Both the position numbers and the translations under genes were made by a program. From positions 1 through 64,000 of the forward strand of contig CAIWKO010000068.1 of the NCBI GenBank assembly GCA_903913285.1: a stretch of 64,000 nt of DNA, given 5' to 3'. The DNA is from an uncultured Bacteroidales bacterium (GTDB lineage: Bacteria > Bacteroidota > Bacteroidia > Bacteroidales > CAIWKO01). The notes under the pieces are model-generated. The model was given only the letters and a program-made list of their open reading frames with translations. It was not told the origin of the DNA and made no database searches. This document shows positions 59,883-64,000 of the stretch, piece after piece (within the stretch, counting starts at the first letter, position 1; the number at the start of each line of letters is the position of its first letter).

Positions 59883-60215
59883 ATGAAAAGAGTACTCAAA
59901 GTTATCTGGAGCATCGTTAAGAATTATTACATTATTGCAACCCTCGGTTTTGTGGTATGGGTTGGTTTTTTCGATAACGATAATCTTGTGAGCCAGTATA
60001 AGCAACGAAAAGAATTACGCGAGTTAATGCAGCAAAAGAAATATTATGTTGATGAAATACAGAAGAACAAGGATTTGGTAAAAGCCTTGACCACCGATAA
60101 AAAAGCTTTGGAGAAATTTGGCCGTGAACACTATCTGATGAAACGGAAAAATGAGGATATTTATCTTATCATCAACGAAAATGCTGCTGAAAATATAGCA
60201 ATAAATCAGAAGTAA
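59883..60215 (+). CDS. FtsB/DivIC-family septum formation protein
   Basis: This 110-residue bitopic division protein has a basic N-terminus and one membrane helix (NYYIIATLGFVVWVGFF, ~16-32), preceding the DNDN turn. A coiled coil then runs from ~36 to 80 (QYKQRKELRELMQQKKYYVD). The segment KFGREHYLMKRKNEDIYLI is the DivIC/FtsB signature where the usual ARExYxM appears. It bridges FtsL and FtsQ at the septum. The promoter box is seven bases upstream. It converges on rsmG. Confidence 0.92.
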   Translation: MKRVLKVIWSIVKNYYIIATLGFVVWVGFFDNDNLVSQYKQRKELRELMQQKKYYVDEIQKNKDLVKALTTDKKALEKFGREHYLMKRKNEDIYLIINENAAENIAINQK

Positions 60216-60229
60216 ATTTAGTAGCCGTT

Positions 60230-60853
60230 CTACAAATTATACAAATACACTATTTTTTTAGTTTCGAAATACTCTTCTGCAAAGTAGCTGCTGATATCAA
60301 AAATAAACTTTCCGGCTTTTAGTTTCTTTATTTCATTTAAAGCATCATCTCCTTTGAGGTATAAAATGCCGTTCTGCAAAGCGTTTGAACTTTCGGTACT
60401 GATCTTGTTTTTAACCCATCTAATAAATTCGGGTAAATTGGTTACTGCACGGGCCACAACAAAATCGAAAGAATACTCAATTTCTTCGGCTCTTTTTTGT
60501 TTGGCAGTTACATTTTGAAGGTTAAGAGCCTTGACAACTTCATTCACTACCTGGATTTTTTTTCCGATAGAATCAATCAAATAAAAATCGGTTTCCGGAA
60601 ACATTATTGCCAGCGGAATTCCTGGAAATCCACCGCCTGTTCCTACATCCAGTATCGTAGTTCCGGCAACAAACTGAATCAATTTGGCTATGCTTAGTGA
60701 GTGCAGCACATGATGAAGGTATAATTCTTTAACATCCTGCCGGGAGATCACATTGATCTTTTCATTCCAGTCGTTGTATAATGATTCGAGTTGTTCGAAC
60801 TGCTGAAGTTGCTCAGTTGATAACTCCGGGAAGTATTTTTTTATCAATTGCAT
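60230..60853 (-). CDS. rsmG: 16S rRNA (guanine-N7) methyltransferase RsmG
   Basis: The enzyme methylates G527 of 16S rRNA. I start at 60853 (MQLIKKYFPELSTEQLQQFE), giving 207 residues; the open frame beyond runs into the divergent glucosaminidase gene. Motifs are YNDWNEKINVISRQDVKELYLHHVLHSL, TTILDVGTGGGFPGIPLAI (SAM loop), LIDSIGKKIQVVNEV and FDFVVARAVTNLPEFI. The length and order are standard for RsmG/GidB. Loss of function of the family can give low-level streptomycin resistance. Confidence 0.95.
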   Translation of the reverse strand: MQLIKKYFPELSTEQLQQFEQLESLYNDWNEKINVISRQDVKELYLHHVLHSLSIAKLIQFVAGTTILDVGTGGGFPGIPLAIMFPETDFYLIDSIGKKIQVVNEVVKALNLQNVTAKQKRAEEIEYSFDFVVARAVTNLPEFIRWVKNKISTESSNALQNGILYLKGDDALNEIKKLKAGKFIFDISSYFAEEYFETKKIVYLYNL

Positions 60854-60918
60854 AGCCTTTAACAAATTTGTGTGGAAAATTACTAAAAACATGCCGTTCG
60901 GCAATAGAATCATTTGTT

Positions 60919-60926
60919 TATTTTTG
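60919..60926 (+). promoter_or_regulatory. -7 box (TATTTTTG) for the glucosaminidase gene
   Basis: TATTTTTG lies 15 bases before the GTG at 60942. Confidence 0.55.
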
Positions 60927-60941
60927 TTAAAATTTTCAATA

Positions 60942-61952
60942 GTGAGAAAATACGCAATAATTATACTTTTTTTCGTGATCGGATTTAAAGGTTTCGCGCA
61001 AGATAAGATCACGCTGGAGGAGTATATATTAAAGTATAAAGACCTAGCTATTGAAGAAATGAAAAAAAACAAGATACCGGCAAGTATAACATTAGCGCAG
61101 GGTATATTGGAATCTGCTAACGGAAATAGCGTATTGGCCCGAAATGCAAATAACCACTTCGGCATTAAATGTAAACCGGAATGGAAAGGCGGAAGATATT
61201 ATTACGACGATGACCTGAAACACGAATGTTTCCGTAAATATAGCTCCGATATTGAATCATATCACGACCATTCTTTGTTTTTAAAATCGCGTGAATACTA
61301 TAAGTCCTTATTTTTGCTTGATGAATCCGATTACAAAGGTTGGGCTTACGGACTGAAAAGAGCCGGTTATGCCACTTGTTCCACTTATGCAGAACAGCTG
61401 ATAGGCATAATTGAAGATAACTGTCTTTTTATTTACGACATTCCAGAAAGACCGGTAAAAAAGGATACAATTACCACTATAAAAACAAAATCGAATTTAA
61501 TAAAACCATTGGCAAATGCTGATTCAAGCAATGCAAAAAGTAAACTGGCAAAGCAAAACAATAATGATGATGATTTTACCGACGTTGCGCTTGATGAAGG
61601 ATATCGGATAATATATCATAATAACGGTGTTAAATATATTAAGGCAGGGTCAAAAGATAATTTCGAAAGTATAGCGAAGGATTTTGGTTTAAATGTTAGC
61701 GATATCTTACGGTTTAATGACTTGGATGGTGTTTATCAACTGAAACCCAAGGAAATTATTTATGTTGAGCCCAAAAAGAAAAGATCGGATACGGATTTTT
61801 ATATTGCTGTCGAAGGTGATACCATGCGAATTATTTCACAGGCTTTTGCCATTCAACTCAAAGAACTCTATTCAAAGAACCACATGAAACAGGGTAGCGA
61901 GCCCAAACCTGGTCAAAAAGTATGGCTTAATAATCAAAGCCCGGTCTATTAA
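60942..61952 (+). CDS. Secreted LysM glucosaminidase (peptidoglycan hydrolase)
   Basis: I choose the GTG at 60942 because it follows a -7 box by 15 bases and gives a clean signal peptide (RKYAIIILFFVIGFKGFAQ). An in-frame ATG at 60870 would add 24 residues that overlap the rsmG side. The 336-residue protein has a glucosaminidase domain (~25-170) with ASITLAQGILESANGNSVLAR, whose Glu is catalytic, and NNHFGIKCKPEWKGGRY. A variable linker follows, then two LysM-like modules (SIAKDFGLNVSDILRFNDL; YIAVEGDTMRIISQAFAI). It cleaves the glycan backbone during growth or division. Confidence 0.92.
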   Translation: MRKYAIIILFFVIGFKGFAQDKITLEEYILKYKDLAIEEMKKNKIPASITLAQGILESANGNSVLARNANNHFGIKCKPEWKGGRYYYDDDLKHECFRKYSSDIESYHDHSLFLKSREYYKSLFLLDESDYKGWAYGLKRAGYATCSTYAEQLIGIIEDNCLFIYDIPERPVKKDTITTIKTKSNLIKPLANADSSNAKSKLAKQNNNDDDFTDVALDEGYRIIYHNNGVKYIKAGSKDNFESIAKDFGLNVSDILRFNDLDGVYQLKPKEIIYVEPKKKRSDTDFYIAVEGDTMRIISQAFAIQLKELYSKNHMKQGSEPKPGQKVWLNNQSPVY

Positions 61953-61988
61953 AAAAAGAGGGTACAAGTAATTGCCCCCTCTTTTTTT
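61951..61988. terminator. Bidirectional terminator between glucosaminidase and tonB
   Basis: AAAAAAAGAGGG and CCCTCTTTTTTT flank a ~14-base loop, with T runs on both strands; it serves both convergent genes. Confidence 0.88.
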
Positions 61989-62002
61989 GCTTATGCGATT
62001 CA

Positions 62003-62776
62003 TTAATCTTTTAACGTAAATGCTATTGGCATATTAAATTGAACTCTGACTTCTTTCCCGTTCTGACGACCTGGTTTCCATTTCGGCATAAGTTTTAATA
62101 CACGCATCGCTTCTTCGTCGCAACCGGCACCAATTCCGCGTAATAAATTTACATTGGTGATGCTTCCGTCTTTTTCAACAACAAATGTCAAATATACCGG
62201 TCCTTGAACACCAGATTCTCTTGCGATTTGCGGATATTTGATGTTTTCGCTCAAGAACTTAATTCTGTTTACATCACCACCCGGAAATTCAGGCATTTCT
62301 TCAACAAACGTGAACGGTGTTGATTCATGTTCAGTTTCAATAACTTCTTTCCCGCCCCCGTCAGTTGGGATATCTGCGGTTTTCATCGTATCAAAAGGAT
62401 TTTTATTTGCAGTGTTATCCTTCAGATCGGCCAGATCAACATCAGTCACTTCATTTGGGTCAGCTGTAACTATTGGAGCTCTGAAAACCGTTGCTTTTTT
62501 GGTTTCAGGAGGAAGTTGCGGAAGTATTGGCTTTACTTCAGGTGGTTTATTAAAGATACTCACTTTTTCATTAACTTCTGTTTTGAAGTTCCTGTTGTTT
62601 CCGTTTATGTAACTTGCTATCAGCGGAATTGAAATTCCCATCAGGAAGATTACAATTGCAATACACAATGCGGACATCATATTTTTGTTGTAAGTTCTCC
62701 GCATTAAATAGGCACCATACTCCTTGTTCCTTTTTTCGAAGATGATGTCATCGAGGTTTTTGGTTGTTGTTTTCAT
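62003..62776 (-). CDS. TonB-family energy transducer
   Basis: This 257-residue inner-membrane protein couples the ExbBD proton motor to outer-membrane TonB-dependent receptors. It begins MKTTTKNLDDIIFEKRNKEYGAYLMRR, the Bacteroidota TonB start, then one membrane helix (ALCIAIVIFLMGISIPLIASYI). A proline-rich segment follows (PPEVKPILPQLPPETKK), then the TonB_C domain from FPGGDVNRIKFLSENIKYPQIA to EVRVQFNMPIAFTLKD, with GPVYLTFVVEKDGSI and LMPKWKPGRQNGK. ExbB/ExbD are not adjacent. A repeat-containing control region lies upstream. Confidence 0.95.
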   Translation of the reverse strand: MKTTTKNLDDIIFEKRNKEYGAYLMRRTYNKNMMSALCIAIVIFLMGISIPLIASYINGNNRNFKTEVNEKVSIFNKPPEVKPILPQLPPETKKATVFRAPIVTADPNEVTDVDLADLKDNTANKNPFDTMKTADIPTDGGGKEVIETEHESTPFTFVEEMPEFPGGDVNRIKFLSENIKYPQIARESGVQGPVYLTFVVEKDGSITNVNLLRGIGAGCDEEAMRVLKLMPKWKPGRQNGKEVRVQFNMPIAFTLKD

Positions 62777-62790
62777 GACTTTTTGTTTTT

Positions 62791-62819
62791 TGTGTTAAAC
62801 ATTAAATTAATTTAACACA
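62791..62819 (-). promoter_or_regulatory. Inverted repeat in the tonB leader
   Basis: TGTGTTAAA and TTTAACACA (nine bases each) flank an 11-base spacer just upstream of the tonB ATG. Confidence 0.55.
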
Positions 62820-62834
62820 ATAATACAACAACAT

Positions 62835-62842
62835 CAAAGTCA
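62835..62842 (-). promoter_or_regulatory. -7-like box (TGACTTTG) for tonB
   Basis: The minus strand reads TGACTTTG, one mismatch to TAnnTTTG, about 60 bases before the ATG. A LytTR-like repeat begins 18 bases upstream. Confidence 0.4.
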
Positions 62843-62860
62843 ATGCAACCGCAAATCAGT

Positions 62861-62910
62861 TAACGGTAGGAAGAAAAAAGCTAACGGTAGGTTTTAGCAA
62901 GTTAACGGTA
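62861..62910 (-). promoter_or_regulatory. Three direct TACCGTTA repeats at 21-base spacing (LytTR-like operator)
   Basis: On the minus strand TACCGTTA occurs at 62910, 62889 and 62868, each followed by A/G then C. The period is exactly 21 bases, two helical turns. This matches the LytTR regulator pattern of paired nine-base sites spaced 12-13 bases apart. Confidence 0.7.
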
Positions 62911-62914
62911 AAGG

Positions 62915-63679
62915 CTATTTTTGTGCCGTAACAAAAAAGTCGAAACAACGTTCATTTGCAGGTTCAATAAAAAAGTCGGAGGTCAGTACTTTTTCAACCA
63001 GAGTGGTGTTCTTTTTCATAAGTTTGTTACGGTTCATACGGTTGGCAAGGTCGTATGGAATCTGTAAAAGTCTCCGTGGCAAAATATATTGTAATCTGAA
63101 AATATCGAAGCGGGTGATTTTCTTTACCGAACGCCTGTTCTCTTCATAATAGGCCATTACTTTCTCGTTCCCGTAAACACCTTTAATATCAAATTCGTCA
63201 AACGTTGCTGAAATAAGTTTAGTGATACCTTCAGGTGTGTATTCACGAACATGCCAGGGGTTTCGCGTCAGCGACATCCTGATATTGGGTGTGGTTAAAA
63301 CCAATATTCCTCCGGGCTTGAGTACGCGTTTTATTTCCTGCAGAAAAAATCTATCGTTTTTAATGTGTTCTATCACCTGAAATGTAACTACAGCATCAAA
63401 ACTATTATCTTCAAGTCCTGCCAGTGGCGGAACGCTCAGCTGAAAGAACTTAATGTTGCCCGAACCGGTTTCCACGGGTGTGGCATGTTTGTCCACAGCG
63501 ATATACGATGTAGCATTGGGCGCTAATATCTTTATTCCGTATCCTTCGCCGCTGCCGATTTCCAGAACATTGCCTTTAATAACCTTCAGCGCTTCGTTGT
63601 ATGCAATTAAATGGCGATGATGTATCACATTATCTTCCGGCAGGGTTCCTGAATTTCGTTCTGCAGTTTTTATACTCAT
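62915..63679 (-). CDS. Class I SAM-dependent methyltransferase
   Basis: The 254-residue protein shows the class I fold: NVLEIGSGEGYGIKILA (SAM loop, ~residue 37), YIAVDKHATP, then FDAVVTFQVIEHIKNDRFFLQEIKRVLKPGG, the typical post-I motif, and LTTPNIRMSLTRNPWHVREY. Methyltransferases of this layout often act on polysaccharide or lipid intermediates. The upstream neighbour on the same strand is a polysaccharide deacetylase 19 bases away, which supports a cell-surface glycan role, but the substrate cannot be named. Confidence 0.9.
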   Translation of the reverse strand: MSIKTAERNSGTLPEDNVIHHRHLIAYNEALKVIKGNVLEIGSGEGYGIKILAPNATSYIAVDKHATPVETGSGNIKFFQLSVPPLAGLEDNSFDAVVTFQVIEHIKNDRFFLQEIKRVLKPGGILVLTTPNIRMSLTRNPWHVREYTPEGITKLISATFDEFDIKGVYGNEKVMAYYEENRRSVKKITRFDIFRLQYILPRRLLQIPYDLANRMNRNKLMKKNTTLVEKVLTSDFFIEPANERCFDFFVTAQK

Positions 63680-63698
63680 AGCGCTATGCAGTTACTTT

Positions 63699-64000
63699 TT
63701 ATTGTAAAGGATGTTTTATTTCTTTCTGGTGCATCGGTATGGCCTTGAACCTGTATCCTTGTTTCGAAAAATGCTCCAGAAAAGCAGGTAAAGCATAAAC
63801 CAGGTTCTTTTCTGCTTTCAAACTGTCGTGAAAAACCACGATTGAACCTTTTTCGGTGGCTGAAAGAGCATTTTCAAGACATTTCTCAGGTGTGATGGTC
63901 TTGTCGAAATCTCCCGAAATAACAGTCCAGTAAACCAGTTTATAATGCTTCTTTAGGAACTTATGTTCTGCAACCGATATCTTTCCGTAGGGCGGCCTGA
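63699..64000 (-). CDS. Polysaccharide deacetylase-family protein, 3' part (runs off the window)
   Basis: Reading the minus strand from the window edge, the frame gives RPPYGKISVAEHKFLKKHY, then LVYWTVISGDFDKT, then KGSIVVFHDSLKAEKNLVYALP, ending in TAA (stop at 63699-63701). The RPPYG and VVFHDS motifs are the C-terminal metal-site and catalytic motifs of NodB-type carbohydrate esterase family 4. About 99 residues are visible; the N-terminus with the first Asp/His motif lies beyond the window. The gene is followed after 19 bases by the methyltransferase. Confidence 0.88.
   Translation of the reverse strand, partial: RPPYGKISVAEHKFLKKHYKLVYWTVISGDFDKTITPEKCLENALSATEKGSIVVFHDSLKAEKNLVYALPAFLEHFSKQGYRFKAIPMHQKEIKHPLQ

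Noticed and set aside
61002-61165. Longer N-terminus for rsmG on the minus strand
   Set aside because: It overlaps the divergent glucosaminidase signal peptide and is not family-like; the start at 60853 gives a standard RsmG.
1-64000. tRNA, rRNA or tmRNA genes
   Set aside because: I looked through the intergenic regions by eye and found no cloverleaf, CCA-ended or rRNA-like sequence; a covariance search was not possible.

Overview
The window is chromosomal DNA of a Bacteroidota (class Bacteroidia-like) bacterium. Four things support this. There is a complete porP-gldK-gldL-gldM-gldN type IX secretion (T9SS) operon. The surface proteins at the left end carry T9SS C-terminal sorting domains. 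Many genes are preceded by the Bacteroidota -7 promoter element TAnnTTTG and lack Shine-Dalgarno sequences. The families present (GT117/DUF2723 membrane protein, TonB energy transducer, GldM/N, Bacteroidota-type GGGP synthase) fit the same phylum. Two B12-dependent enzymes (class II ribonucleotide reductase and MetH) indicate a cobalamin-using organism. I cannot place it below class.

Layout. 1-4.2 kb is a decayed accessory patch: a 5'-truncated T9SS cargo gene, a truncated PepSY-like gene, and a cleaved-adhesin gene split by an amber codon. It lies between two copies of a ~0.48 kb duplication that carries a terminator, a DUF1456 gene and the 3' end of priA. 4-9.3 kb holds priA, pfkA, an SDR-type epimerase and an orphan LuxR-type response regulator. 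9.3-10.6 kb has palindromes, a poly-C tract, a 21-bp tandem array and a FnIII-like hypothetical protein. 11-31 kb is mostly housekeeping: GT117 protein, lipid kinase, ArsR regulator, nrdJ, an MsbA-like exporter, rbfA, a LolC/E-like permease, an acyltransferase, lepA, dnaX, miaB and topA. 31-38.8 kb is an arginase-fold protein followed by the T9SS operon, then recG.

41.0 and 53.3 kb carry inverted copies of a ~0.44-0.51 kb dispersed non-coding element. Between them lie moeA-moaA-nramp (minus), recJ (plus) and sfp-metH-metF-GGGP synthase (minus). 53.3-59.8 kb has an MscS-type channel, a second molybdenum-cofactor group (moaC, a serine hydrolase, a MOSC-MogA fusion), an HD-domain protein and a GNAT acetyltransferase. 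The right end has divIC, rsmG, a LysM glucosaminidase, tonB with a LytTR-like operator, a methyltransferase and the 3' part of a polysaccharide deacetylase.

How the parts work together. PorP/GldKLMN form the outer-membrane ring and motor of the T9SS that would export proteins bearing the sorting domains seen at the left end. MetF supplies methyl-THF to MetH in one operon. MoaA, MoaC, MoeA and MogA cover much of molybdenum-cofactor synthesis; MoaD, MoaE and MoeB are not in the window. Nothing here is a defence island, prophage, IS element, CRISPR array or RNA gene that I can see. The most distinctive signals are the unrelated 21/22-bp intergenic tandem arrays, the inverted dispersed elements, the LytTR-like and moaC operators, the decayed duplication at the left end, the compact MoaA, and the arginase-fold protein that has lost half of its metal ligands.
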